In this document: positions 9,723-18,781 of the stretch, piece after piece | How positions within the stretch are numbered: the stretch's first letter is position 1 | Layout of the letters: each line of letters opens with the position of its first letter | Assembly: GCA_021323945.1 (NCBI GenBank) | Contig: JAJPKA010000017.1 | Coordinates: forward strand, 236,406-300,405 | Direction: 5' to 3' | DNA from: Pseudomonadota bacterium | GTDB taxonomy: Bacteria; Desulfobacterota; Binatia; Binatales; Binataceae | Length of the DNA stretch: 64,000 nt | The notes under the pieces: generated by a model | What the model was told of the DNA's origin: nothing | Database searches by the model: none | Seen by the model: only the letters and a program-made list of their open reading frames with translations | Made by a program: the position numbers and the translations under genes

Positions 9723-10361
9723 ATGGAACGGCAAGCGCGGCGTCAGCAGGTCCTGCAACACGCCAAACGGATTTTCGCCAGAAAAGGTTACCATCGTACC
9801 AATATCTCCGACATTGTTGCACGGGCCCGCATAGCCCGTGGCACGTTTTATCTTTACTTCGAAAACAAGAAAGAGCTGTTCGAGGAATTACTGGAGCAGG
9901 TACTGGGTGAACTGAGACTGCGAATTCGACGCTTGCGAATTGGACCTGAAGAGCCTGAGCCGGTGGAGCAACTGCGTGACAATCTCAGGCGTGTGCTCAG
10001 CTTTCTCATTACGGAATGGGAGCTAACGGACATTTTGCTCAACCATTCCACCGGATTCGACCCAGAGCTTGATAGCAGGATTCGGGAATTCTACGAACGG
10101 GTCGCTGACCAAATCCAGCGTTCCTTGGACCTCGGGATTCAGATGGGGCTGGTTCGTGAGTGCGATACCAGGGCGGTCGCTTATTGTATCCTCGGCGGTA
10201 TCAAGGAGGTCGTGGGACAAGCGTCGCGTCATCGGCGTCGAGAGATCGGCCGGCTAGCGGAGGAAATCCTTGATTTCGGTCTGCGCGGCGTCGCTCGTCC
10301 TGACTTGCTCGCCGGTCTCCATCGTACTGAGGCCGTCGCGGCCGGGGCTTCCGCAAAGTAG
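9723..10361 (+). CDS. TetR/AcrR family transcriptional regulator
   Basis: The 212-residue protein has the classical TetR N-terminal helix-turn-helix (residues about 8-55: ILQHAKRIFARKGYHRTNISDI-like order, then ARGTFYLYFENKKELFEEL). A helical C-terminal ligand domain follows. It stands 6 bp before the HAD phosphatase gene on the same strand and heads the putative lipid operon, so control of that operon in response to an acyl or lipid ligand is likely (inference). Confidence 0.9.
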   Translation: MERQARRQQVLQHAKRIFARKGYHRTNISDIVARARIARGTFYLYFENKKELFEELLEQVLGELRLRIRRLRIGPEEPEPVEQLRDNLRRVLSFLITEWELTDILLNHSTGFDPELDSRIREFYERVADQIQRSLDLGIQMGLVRECDTRAVAYCILGGIKEVVGQASRHRRREIGRLAEEILDFGLRGVARPDLLAGLHRTEAVAAGASAK

Positions 10362-10367
10362 ACTGAC

Positions 10368-11198
10368 ATGTCAGTATCGCGAGTGCCAAAGGGGCGTGGC
10401 GCGTCAGCCCGGCGGCTTTCCGGCCGATCGAAACCGCAGCGGGCGGGTGCCACGCTACAGCAGGTCAAGGGCTTCGCCTTTTACGACGTTGATGGCACAT
10501 TGGTCGATTTGAACCTACTGCATGCGACGATGTTTGTGCTGGCAAACTTGAGCGAATGGAGCGGGCGGCTCCGATATGCACTAAGCTTTGCCGCGCGCTT
10601 ACCCCGGCTTTACTTGGCTGAACGAAATGATCGGCGCGTGCTCAACGAGGCGCTCTTCGAGTGTTTCAAGGGTATCTCGCGCGATCGTCTGCGAGCTCTC
10701 GGGGAAGAATTTTGCGACCGAATTTTGCTGTCGCATCTCTATCCGCACGCTAGAGACCTGATTGAAGCCAATCGCGCGGCTGGTTTCGAACCGGTGCTGG
10801 TGACCGGCTCGCCCGATTTCATTATTGAGCCGCTGGCCCAACGGCTCAAGATTGAGGACTTTGCAGCCAATCGTCTCGTGTTCAGCGGAGGTTTGGCGAC
10901 GGGTCGTCTGCATCCACCAGTTATGGCCGGCGAAGACAAAGCTCAGTGGTGTGAAACTTATGCGAGCTCTCGCGGCTTTTCTCTCGATTCGTGCTGGGGC
11001 TACGCCGACTCCTATTACGATCTGCCCTTTTTAGCAGCGATGGGGCATGCGGTCGCGGTTAATCCGGACCGGCGACTCGCAGCCGCAGCGCGCGCTCGGC
11101 ACTGGCCCGTTATGTGGTTTGCGAAGACGCTGGCCGCTGCTAATCGCCCGGCAACGTTCCAGCTGGGGGATGGGAGGAGACTGAATGGCGCGTCCTGA
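10368..11198 (+). CDS. HAD-superfamily subfamily IB hydrolase (SerB-like)
   Basis: HAD motif I is FAFYDVDGTLVD (near residues 37-48), motif II is VTGSPDFIIEPLA (Thr/Ser-Gly-Ser), and motif III/IV is CWGYADSYYDLPFL with its acidic pair. The two-helix cap between motifs I and II fits the subfamily-IB phosphatases (phosphoserine phosphatase-like; some act on lysophosphatidate-type lipids). The basic N-terminal 35 residues are not part of the fold. Its 3' end overlaps the next gene by 14 bp. Beside an acyltransferase megaenzyme, a lipid phosphate is a plausible substrate (inference). Confidence 0.85.
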   Translation: MSVSRVPKGRGASARRLSGRSKPQRAGATLQQVKGFAFYDVDGTLVDLNLLHATMFVLANLSEWSGRLRYALSFAARLPRLYLAERNDRRVLNEALFECFKGISRDRLRALGEEFCDRILLSHLYPHARDLIEANRAAGFEPVLVTGSPDFIIEPLAQRLKIEDFAANRLVFSGGLATGRLHPPVMAGEDKAQWCETYASSRGFSLDSCWGYADSYYDLPFLAAMGHAVAVNPDRRLAAAARARHWPVMWFAKTLAAANRPATFQLGDGRRLNGAS

Positions 11199-12825
11199 AG
11201 CGCGGCTCGGTGAACTCAAACTGCCGGAACTACGCTATGACCTCGAAGCGCGGCGGGAACTGGTCGTGACCCTCAACCGTCGCTCGCAACCGCGGCTCAT
11301 TCCGTATGGCGAGGATTTTTTGGTCGAAAAACTGCCCGCGGGTACGCGAGTAATCTACCCGCCACCCCCGCTCGAGGCCTTGCCCGACCCCGACATGGCG
11401 ATTCGGTACGCGCTGCTGCGCCCGCTGAATGCTGACCCGCTGTTTGCGCAGTTGAACCCCAATCTGCGAGTAACGATTGCAATCGACGATATCAGCTTGC
11501 CATTGCCGCCGATGCGCCGCCCCGATATACGCGAGCGACTGCTGAACGCAGTGTTGCAGACACTGGCAGATTATGGGGTTGACGACGTTCACCTGATTAT
11601 TGCCACTTCACTGCACCGGCGCATGACCGAGAGCGAGATCCGCAGGATGGTGGGTGAGCGTGCGTTCAAGCAATTCTGGCCCGAGCGGCTGTACAACTTT
11701 GATGCGGAGAACCGCAGTGAGCTGGTGATGCTCGGGAAGACCGAGATGGGGGAAGAAGTCTGGTTATCTCGCCGTGCGGCCGAATCCGACCTTTTGATTT
11801 ACCTCAACATCAATCTGGTTCCCATGGATGGTGGACACAAGTCGGTCGCAGTTGGACTGGCTCCCTACCAAAGCCTGCGTCACCACCATAATCCGTCCAC
11901 GCTACGCCGCTCTCATTCCTACATGGATCCGCGCAACTCGGCCCTGCATCATTCGGCCGATCGCATTGGCAGGTTGATTAACCGACAGTTGAACGTGTTT
12001 TCCATCGAAACCGCAATCAACACCCGGATGTACGGGCCGATGCTCGACTTCCTGCACAAGAATGAAGACCGCTTCACTGACTGGGATCGATGGCGGCTCA
12101 AGGGCTTCCGCTGGACGGTCGGCGCAATGTCCCGCGAATTACGCCGCGAGGCGCTTTATCGATATGCGGCACCCTATGGAATGACGGGGGTATGGGCAGG
12201 TGAAACTGAAACTGTCCATCAGCACGCCCTGGCTCGTGTCTTTCAGCAATACGCAGTGCCAGTCAAAGGACAGTCGGACATCTTGATTGTGGGCGTCCCC
12301 TACATCTGTCCGTACAACGTTAATTCGATCATGAATCCGGTGCTGGTGCAGTGCACGGGACTTGGCTACCTGTTCAACATGTTCCGCAACAAACCTCTGG
12401 TGAAGCCCGGTGGCACGATGATTATCTGCCACCCACTACGCGATGAGTTTCATCCCGAGCATCATCCGAGCTACATCGAATTCTTCCATCGCTGTCTAAG
12501 TGAAACGACCGACTCACTCGAGCTCGAGAAGAGGTTTGAGGCCGAATTCGCACGCAATCCCACCTACATCCACATGTACCGCTACGGTCATGCCTACCAT
12601 GGGGTCCATCCGTTCTACATGTGGTATTGGGGCGAGCCCGGGCGGCAACATTGCGCCCGAGTGATCGCTGCGGGTTGCGAAGAGCCCGAGGTTGCCAAGC
12701 GGCTCGGTTGGGAGGCAGCGGATACGTTGGACGAGGCCATTGCGATGGCAGCCTCGCCCTATGGACGTTCGGCCACAATAACTTATCTCCATTTACCGCC
12801 TTTGGTCATCGCCGATGTCGAATGA
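11185..12825 (+). CDS. LarA-like (DUF2088) protein, nickel-pincer racemase superfamily
   Basis: The 546-residue protein carries the lactate-racemase N-terminal (DUF2088) fold. A DDISLP strand is followed by IIATSLHRRMTESEIRRMVG (His near residue 144, the position of a LarA cofactor/catalytic His) and VPMDGGHKSVAVGL (His 218, Lys 219), corresponding to the GG-x-K segment where LarA binds its nickel-pincer cofactor through lysine. It is about 120 residues longer than LarA. No larB, larC or larE cofactor genes are in the window. It overlaps the upstream HAD gene by 14 bp and the downstream megaenzyme by 11 bp, so the three are surely co-translated. Substrate unknown; a 2-hydroxy acid or alcohol-type lipid intermediate is conceivable. 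Confidence 0.8.
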   Translation: MARPEARLGELKLPELRYDLEARRELVVTLNRRSQPRLIPYGEDFLVEKLPAGTRVIYPPPPLEALPDPDMAIRYALLRPLNADPLFAQLNPNLRVTIAIDDISLPLPPMRRPDIRERLLNAVLQTLADYGVDDVHLIIATSLHRRMTESEIRRMVGERAFKQFWPERLYNFDAENRSELVMLGKTEMGEEVWLSRRAAESDLLIYLNINLVPMDGGHKSVAVGLAPYQSLRHHHNPSTLRRSHSYMDPRNSALHHSADRIGRLINRQLNVFSIETAINTRMYGPMLDFLHKNEDRFTDWDRWRLKGFRWTVGAMSRELRREALYRYAAPYGMTGVWAGETETVHQHALARVFQQYAVPVKGQSDILIVGVPYICPYNVNSIMNPVLVQCTGLGYLFNMFRNKPLVKPGGTMIICHPLRDEFHPEHHPSYIEFFHRCLSETTDSLELEKRFEAEFARNPTYIHMYRYGHAYHGVHPFYMWYWGEPGRQHCARVIAAGCEEPEVAKRLGWEAADTLDEAIAMAASPYGRSATITYLHLPPLVIADVE

Positions 12826-15800
12826 TCATCCAGCTCATCCTTCTGTTGCGTCGACTCCGGGCCCGCTGCCGCCACTGGCGGAGGTTTTAAGCGGAAGAAA
12901 CGTGCTGCTCACCGGTGCGACCGGTTTTCTGGGCAAGGTCATACTTTACCTGCTCCTGCGCCGACACCCGGAAATCAACTGCATCTACCTGCTAATCCGG
13001 GGAGACAGCAAGTCGAGTTTAAACCGCTTCAGGCGTGAGGTTCTTGATTCGCCGGTAATGGGCCCTTTGCGCGAGTATCTGAACGGCGGGTTCGAACGTT
13101 ATGTGGAAGAACGTGTCACGGTACTGGCGGGCGACATTACGACGCCAGGCCTAATCGGTAAGGACGCCGTGCTGCACAGCAAGCCCGACGTCGTTATTCA
13201 CTGCGCGGGCCTGGTAAACTTCGAGGCGTCGCTGGAAAAGGCGCTTAACATTAATGTAATTGGCGTCAAGAACGTAATCGACTTCTGCCGCAAACGAGGC
13301 GCTGCACTTATTCACGTTTCGACCTGCTACGTTGCTGGTGCCGCCGATGGTCATCGATTCGAAGATGAGCTGCCGGTTGACTGGTGCCCCGGCGGCGAAT
13401 CCAAATTCAGTGTGCAATGTGAGATTAAAGACGCCTTGGCGACTTGCGAACGGGTAGAGGCTGAATCTCGCGACCGCCTGCGAAACTTATCCGCGAGCGA
13501 CGTCGAGGACAATAGTGCTGAATTGGCGGACGATACCCGCCGCAAACAATGGATTGAGGAACAGCTCAAAGAGCGCGGTCGTGAGCGGGCGCGGCGATGG
13601 GGCTGGCCCAATACATATAGCTATAGCAAAAGCCTGGGCGAACAATTGGTGCTCGGCGCGCGTGATCTCACCGCTACCGTGGTCCGTCCATCGGTCATCG
13701 AGAGTGCGCTCAAGGATCCTTTCCCAGGCTGGAACCAGGGGGCCAACACCAGCGCGCCGCTGACTTACCTATCCGGTCGCGGTTACCGGTTTTATCCGGC
13801 ACGCCCTAATCTGGTTCTGGATGTTATCCCTGTCGATCTCGTGGCCAATGCCATCATTCCGATAATGGGGGCATTGCTGTTGGGGCGTCACCAGCAGATT
13901 TATCAGCTCTGTACTTCTGATGTGAATCCGCTGCCAATGCGCCGGCTGGTCGAACTAACGGCTCTGAGTAATCGCCGAGAGCATCGGCGCAACGACGGTC
14001 CGCTGGGAAAATTGGCACCCCACCTGGAGGCGGTGGTGGTGGGCCACAACACCTATGAGCTGGTAAGTCGGATCTTGCCAGCCCTCCTGCAACGGCTGGC
14101 TACCCTGGTGCAGGTCGTCGCTGCGGATCGGGCCCTGGTCCGCAAACTCGACCAGAGTATTGCGCGCATTTGTCAAAGCACAGAATTGGCGCGCTCGCTG
14201 ATCGAAGTTTATCGACCGTACATTCAGGAGCTGGCTTATACCTTCCATGGTCGCAACATTCGGGACTTATACTCGGCGCTGAACCCTGCCGACGTCGCGC
14301 AACATCCCTACGAGCCTGAGAAGATCGACTGGAATGACTACTGGATTAATGTTCATTTGCCCGGCCTTAGGCGTCACGTTTTTCCCCAGCTCGACCTGCA
14401 TACGCGCGGACGAACACGGCCGCTGCTGCGGCACAAGACCCTAATTGAGCTGATAGAGCGAGCAGCGGAACGCTTCGAATCCAAACCGGCACTCGAGGTT
14501 CGCAAGCCTTCGGGTCAGCGCAGTTCGCTCTCCTACAGGGAACTGCGCGACGGAGCGCGTCGCGCCGGTTTGTTACTTGCCAGCCGGGGCATCGAGGCCG
14601 GCGACCGGGTGCTGCTGATAGCCGAGAATTCCCCGGACTGGGTAGTGGCCTACTTTGCCATCATCTATGCCGGTGCCGTTGCGGTTCCCCTCGACCATCT
14701 GATTTCCGGCGAAGAGCTTGCAGCAATTTGTCGCATCGCTGAACCGCGGGCTGCCCTGATGTCGACAGCCTGCCTGCAGCGGCTGGACCACATTCTGCAG
14801 ACGAACTGGCCCGAGCTGCTTCGACTGGAACTGGGTGAACTCGGCCGGCCATTTCTGCTGCGGGGCAAAGCGCAGGCGGCGGTAAACGTCCAGCGCAAAA
14901 CGCTCGCCTCAATCGTTTTCACTTCCGGGACCACGGGAACGCCCAAAGGCGTAATGCTGACGCATGGCAACTTCACTGCGGAGGTAATGATGCTCGGGCG
15001 CGTTTTTGCGCTCGACACCAACGACGTTGTCTTATCGCTGTTGCCACTTCATCACACCTTTGAGTTTACCTGCGGGATGTTGTTACCGTTGGCGAGCGGA
15101 GCACGCATCGTTTATCCGCTCGGGGTCGACGCTTCAAACCTTGCACGCACGCTGGCCGACGTGCGACCGACTGCGCTCATCGGGGTTCCCGCCCTCTGGG
15201 AGGCGATTCATCGGCGCATCCTTGACCAGGTCGAAGCCGGGGGTCCGTTTTATATGGCGGCGTTTGACCGACTTCGAGATTTAAACCGGCGTCTCGACAG
15301 CGACTATCATGTCAACCTGGGTCATCTCATTTTTCGACCGGCGCACGCCGCCCTCGGGGGCCGACTCAAATTGGCAGTCAGCGGCGGAGCGGCGCTGCCC
15401 CCGCGTGTGGCGCAGTTCTTTAATGATATCGGGATCAAATTGCTCGAGGGTTATGGTCTGACCGAATCAGCGCCGGTCCTCAGCGTTGCGCGGCCGGAGG
15501 AACCTCTGGTGTGCGGCTCCGTGGGCAAGCCGCTGGCCGGAATCGAAGTGAAGCTGGAAACCGCACCCGGTGAGGAAGTTGGCGAGATAGTGGTGCGTGG
15601 CCCCAATATCATGAGCGGTTACTTCCGCAACCCCGCCGCAACCGAGGCCGTGCTGAAGGAGGGCTGGCTTCACACAGGAGATCTGGGGCGTTTCGACCAG
15701 GATGGTCGACTTTATATCGTGGGCCGGGCCAAGGACGTCATCGTGGACTCCGGCGGCAACAACATTTACATCGACGAGCTGGAGGAGATTTATGGCCGTT

Positions 15801-17137
15801 CGCCGTTAGTCAAGGAAATCGCGGTTGTCGGGCTAAAGATTGGGCAGGGAGAACAAGTCGCAGCCTTGGTGGTGCCAGCCTATGCACGCGGAGAAAGTCG
15901 CCGAGCAGTCGAAGACCGGGTGCGCGAACACTTCGAGCAGACAGCCAAGGGGCTCAGTCCGCATAAGCGAATCAAGATTTTGCGGTTCGTCGACTCCGAG
16001 TTACCGCGAACGCGGACACGAAAGATTAAGCGGGCTGAGGTCGCGGCGATTCTGGAGCGTATGCTGGAAAGCCATATGGCTGAGGCCACCGCGGTGGGGA
16101 CTGAAGTTGAGCCCTGGCTCGTGCATGCGCTGGCCCAGGTAGCCGGCGATGCTGGGTCGATCTCTCCAGGGACTCGATTAATCGAAGACCTCGGCCTCGA
16201 TTCTTTGGCTTTGGCGGAGCTGAGCGAGCAGATCGCGGTACGATCGGGCCGCGAACTAAGCGCGGAACAGTTGTCAAATCTCCGTACCGTTCAGGATCTT
16301 CAACGTGCGATCAGCGATGGCCGCGATCGGCCCCGCCTGCCATCGTACGCCCAGCTGGCGCGCCCATATGTAGTCGAACTGCCGGGCCCATTAAGGCGGC
16401 TGGGCCAGTTGGCCACTCATCGTTCGATGGAAGCGTTGTTCGCGACCATGTTGAAACCGCAGATCTTGGGCCGCGGCAACGTGCCGACCAATCGCAACGT
16501 ACTCGTCGTGGCCAATCATGCGAGTCACGTGGATTTTGGCTTAATTAGCTATGCCCTGGGTGTGATGGGGCGTGAGCTGGTAGTGCTGGCCGCCAAGGAC
16601 TACTTCTTCAACAATGCCATCCGCCGTTTTCTGGCCACCAATTTCACTCGACTCATCCCGTTCGATCGCGAGCGCGCCCAGTTGGAGTCGCTCGATCAAG
16701 CGATGGCCGAGCTTGCAGCGGGACGCAGCGTACTGATGTTTCCGGAGGGAACCAGGTCGGTCGACGGCTCGATTCAGGAATTCAAAAGCGGGGTAGGGTA
16801 TCTGGCGCTTAATAGCGGTTACGACGTCCTCCCGGTCAGGCTCAGTGGAACCCACGCGGTATTGGGCAAAGGAAGTTTGATACCGCAGCGGGCACCGGTG
16901 GAAGTCCGCATCGGCGCGCCCATCTCGAACGCAGCACTACGCTCAGTCGTACAGAACACCGAAGGCGCCGGTGCTTATCGCCAGATTGCCGATTATCTCC
17001 GAGCAACGGTCATCGCATTGGGGCAGCCTGGGCCGCGCGTAGCCAGTCTCAATCAAGGCTCGGCGGAATCCAGTGTCAGCAGCACGGAGCGAGACTCGCA
17101 TGACAAAGTCGACGCAAGGCGGCGGCGCGCACCCTGA
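12815..17137 (+). CDS. Reductase-AMP ligase-ACP-acyltransferase megaenzyme (ElbD-like)
   Basis: The 1440-residue protein has four recognisable parts. Residues about 25-520 are a fatty acyl reductase/thioester reductase: TGATGFLG at 33-40 binds NADPH and YSYSK near 268 is the catalytic Y-x3-K. Residues about 545-1070 are an AMP-binding acyl ligase, with FTSGTTGTPKG near 702, GYGLTES near 878 and GWLHTGDLG. A carrier domain follows, with LGLDSLAL near 1125-1132 (phosphopantetheine serine). Residues about 1200-1410 are a PlsC acyltransferase, with NHASHVD (H-x4-D) near 1234 and FPEGTRS near 1308. Such an enzyme could activate a fatty acid, reduce acyl groups to alcohols and acylate glycerol phosphate. 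The arrangement recalls ElbD of the myxobacterial ether-lipid cluster. The start overlaps the LarA-like gene by 11 bp. Confidence 0.88.
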   Translation: MSNDHPAHPSVASTPGPLPPLAEVLSGRNVLLTGATGFLGKVILYLLLRRHPEINCIYLLIRGDSKSSLNRFRREVLDSPVMGPLREYLNGGFERYVEERVTVLAGDITTPGLIGKDAVLHSKPDVVIHCAGLVNFEASLEKALNINVIGVKNVIDFCRKRGAALIHVSTCYVAGAADGHRFEDELPVDWCPGGESKFSVQCEIKDALATCERVEAESRDRLRNLSASDVEDNSAELADDTRRKQWIEEQLKERGRERARRWGWPNTYSYSKSLGEQLVLGARDLTATVVRPSVIESALKDPFPGWNQGANTSAPLTYLSGRGYRFYPARPNLVLDVIPVDLVANAIIPIMGALLLGRHQQIYQLCTSDVNPLPMRRLVELTALSNRREHRRNDGPLGKLAPHLEAVVVGHNTYELVSRILPALLQRLATLVQVVAADRALVRKLDQSIARICQSTELARSLIEVYRPYIQELAYTFHGRNIRDLYSALNPADVAQHPYEPEKIDWNDYWINVHLPGLRRHVFPQLDLHTRGRTRPLLRHKTLIELIERAAERFESKPALEVRKPSGQRSSLSYRELRDGARRAGLLLASRGIEAGDRVLLIAENSPDWVVAYFAIIYAGAVAVPLDHLISGEELAAICRIAEPRAALMSTACLQRLDHILQTNWPELLRLELGELGRPFLLRGKAQAAVNVQRKTLASIVFTSGTTGTPKGVMLTHGNFTAEVMMLGRVFALDTNDVVLSLLPLHHTFEFTCGMLLPLASGARIVYPLGVDASNLARTLADVRPTALIGVPALWEAIHRRILDQVEAGGPFYMAAFDRLRDLNRRLDSDYHVNLGHLIFRPAHAALGGRLKLAVSGGAALPPRVAQFFNDIGIKLLEGYGLTESAPVLSVARPEEPLVCGSVGKPLAGIEVKLETAPGEEVGEIVVRGPNIMSGYFRNPAATEAVLKEGWLHTGDLGRFDQDGRLYIVGRAKDVIVDSGGNNIYIDELEEIYGRSPLVKEIAVVGLKIGQGEQVAALVVPAYARGESRRAVEDRVREHFEQTAKGLSPHKRIKILRFVDSELPRTRTRKIKRAEVAAILERMLESHMAEATAVGTEVEPWLVHALAQVAGDAGSISPGTRLIEDLGLDSLALAELSEQIAVRSGRELSAEQLSNLRTVQDLQRAISDGRDRPRLPSYAQLARPYVVELPGPLRRLGQLATHRSMEALFATMLKPQILGRGNVPTNRNVLVVANHASHVDFGLISYALGVMGRELVVLAAKDYFFNNAIRRFLATNFTRLIPFDRERAQLESLDQAMAELAAGRSVLMFPEGTRSVDGSIQEFKSGVGYLALNSGYDVLPVRLSGTHAVLGKGSLIPQRAPVEVRIGAPISNAALRSVVQNTEGAGAYRQIADYLRATVIALGQPGPRVASLNQGSAESSVSSTERDSHDKVDARRRRAP

Positions 17138-17202
17138 AAAGCACGTTTTCTCCCTCGATCAGCAACGAGTGCTGGGCGCGTACCACGACACTCTCGTCGC
17201 GC

Positions 17203-17412
17203 TCAGCCGGGCCGATTTTGATTCCAACCGCTGTCGTGTTTATAAACCAGCCCCGCCGTCAGCAAACCAGCTCCAATGATCGCGGGTAAGACGACGACCA
17301 GAAAAGGTGGAACAGAACCTCTGGCCAGGAAGATGGCCATGGTGACGGCGACCGCGAGCAGCATTGCTCCGAAGATCGCGGCGAATCCTGCCAGCTTGTT
17401 CTGATTGCTCAT
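17203..17412 (-). CDS. Small two-helix membrane protein
   Basis: The 69-residue product has two hydrophobic segments (about 8-30 and 35-57) and a short polar tail. A textbook GAAGGAG ribosome site lies 6 nt before the ATG, which supports it as a real gene despite its size. Family not recognised. It converges with the lipid operon, ending 65 bp past that operon's stop. Confidence 0.65.
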   Translation of the reverse strand: MSNQNKLAGFAAIFGAMLLAVAVTMAIFLARGSVPPFLVVVLPAIIGAGLLTAGLVYKHDSGWNQNRPG

Positions 17413-17678
17413 CTATCGCTCCTTCGAAAAGGCTTAATGGAGCGGGGGAGCAATACACGCGCCATTTGTAAGCTACAAGATAGCATAGATTAGCTCATTG
17501 CTAATTAGATGCGCGTCAATTTTTGGTCACCCGCGACCAACAGTGCGGCGCTACACCGTTAATACTGTCAATGAAAGCACCTTTGGCAACGTCCGAAAGT
17601 CCGAGCCGAAGCTGTAGAAGCGTTCGGATTCAGACCTGTCAAGATCGCGGGCCGACGCACCCGACCAGCGCTTACGGT

Positions 17679-17770
17679 TTATGTTCCCTGTAGATGACGC
17701 GTTATGTTCCCTGTAGATGACGCGTTATGTTCCCTGTAGATGACGCGTTATGTTCCCTGTAGATGACGCG
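17679..17770. repeat. Four perfect 23-bp tandem repeats at the hemB 3' end
   Basis: Unit TTATGTTCCCTGTAGATGACGCG occurs four times head to tail without a mismatch (17679-17701, 17702-17724, 17725-17747, 17748-17770). On the minus strand the copy at 17748-17770 encodes the last residues (RHLQGT and stop) of HemB; the other three copies lie immediately downstream of the hemB stop. Confidence 0.95.
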
Positions 17771-18725
17771 CGACTTGAGTCGCGAAGTAGCTTAGAATCA
17801 GGTCGGCGCCAGCGCGCTTTATGGCTGTGAGAACTTCCATCGTCGCTCGCTCTTCATCCAACCAGCCGTTGATTCCCGCGGCGCGGATCATCGAGTATTC
17901 ACCCGACACATTGTAGGCGGCCACTGGCACATTGAACTCCTGCTTGGCACGGTAGATCAGATCCAGGTAGGCCAACGCCGGTTTCACCATTACGATATCG
18001 GCCCCTTCCTCGAGGTCGAGCGCGATTTCGCGCATGGCCTCATCGCCGTTCGGCGGGTCCATCTGATACGAGCGCCGATCACCGAATCGGGGTGCGGATT
18101 CCGCCGCCTCGCGAAACGGGCCGTAAAATGCCGAGGCGAATTTGGCTGAATAGGCCAGGATGGGGATATGGCTGAAGTTTTCAGCGTCCAATGCGTTTCT
18201 GATCGCTGCCACCCGCCCATCCATCATGTCGGACGGGGCCACCATATCGGCGCCAGCTCGCACATGAGAGAGCGCTTCACGAACCAGTAGTTCAAGCGTC
18301 GCATCATTGTCGACGTCATTCCCGGTGATCAGTCCGCAGTGGCCATGGTCGGTATATTCGCACAGACAGACATCGGTGATTACTACCAGACCTGGCACAT
18401 GTTCTTTGATTTCTCGGATCGCTGTCTGTACCGGGCCTTCAGCATCCCACGCGCTTGAACCACGGTGGTCCTTCTTTTCCGGAATACCAAAAAGAATGAT
18501 CGCTGGCACACCAACCGCATAGGTTTCCCGGGCAGCTCGCACCACTTCATCGGGCGACATCTGCGCCACCCCTGGCATTGCGCTCACGGGCTTGCTGATG
18601 CCACGCCCGGAACACACAAAGTAAGGTTGGATGAAATCATTGGGCGTGAGAATCGTTTCGCGCACCATGCGGCGCAGGGCTTCAGTGCGGCGGAGGCGCC
18701 GTAGCCGATTTGCCGGAAATCCCAT
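17748..18725 (-). CDS. hemB: Delta-aminolevulinic acid dehydratase (porphobilinogen synthase)
   Basis: HemB condenses two 5-aminolevulinate molecules to porphobilinogen in tetrapyrrole synthesis. The 325-residue length is normal. Both Schiff-base lysines are visible ([18 protein letters not shown] and [12 protein letters not shown]), and [14 protein letters not shown] has the three-cysteine zinc site, so it is the zinc-type enzyme. It is the last gene of a leftward hemC, cobA-hemD, hemB run, 56 bp after the fusion gene. Its final 23 bp belong to a four-copy tandem repeat, without changing the reading frame. Confidence 0.97.
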   Translation of the reverse strand: MGFPANRLRRLRRTEALRRMVRETILTPNDFIQPYFVCSGRGISKPVSAMPGVAQMSPDEVVRAARETYAVGVPAIILFGIPEKKDHRGSSAWDAEGPVQTAIREIKEHVPGLVVITDVCLCEYTDHGHCGLITGNDVDNDATLELLVREALSHVRAGADMVAPSDMMDGRVAAIRNALDAENFSHIPILAYSAKFASAFYGPFREAAESAPRFGDRRSYQMDPPNGDEAMREIALDLEEGADIVMVKPALAYLDLIYRAKQEFNVPVAAYNVSGEYSMIRAAGINGWLDEERATMEVLTAIKRAGADLILSYFATQVARHLQGT

Positions 18726-18781
18726 TTGAACTCACCGAAGGCTGGTCATCAACTCATCTTTCAGTCGTCAAGCTCGTTAGG

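Noticed and set aside
17073..17279. Short plus-strand frame overlapping the end of the megaenzyme
   Set aside because: No ribosome site, no recognisable product, and it overlaps the small membrane protein gene on the other strand that has a strong one.
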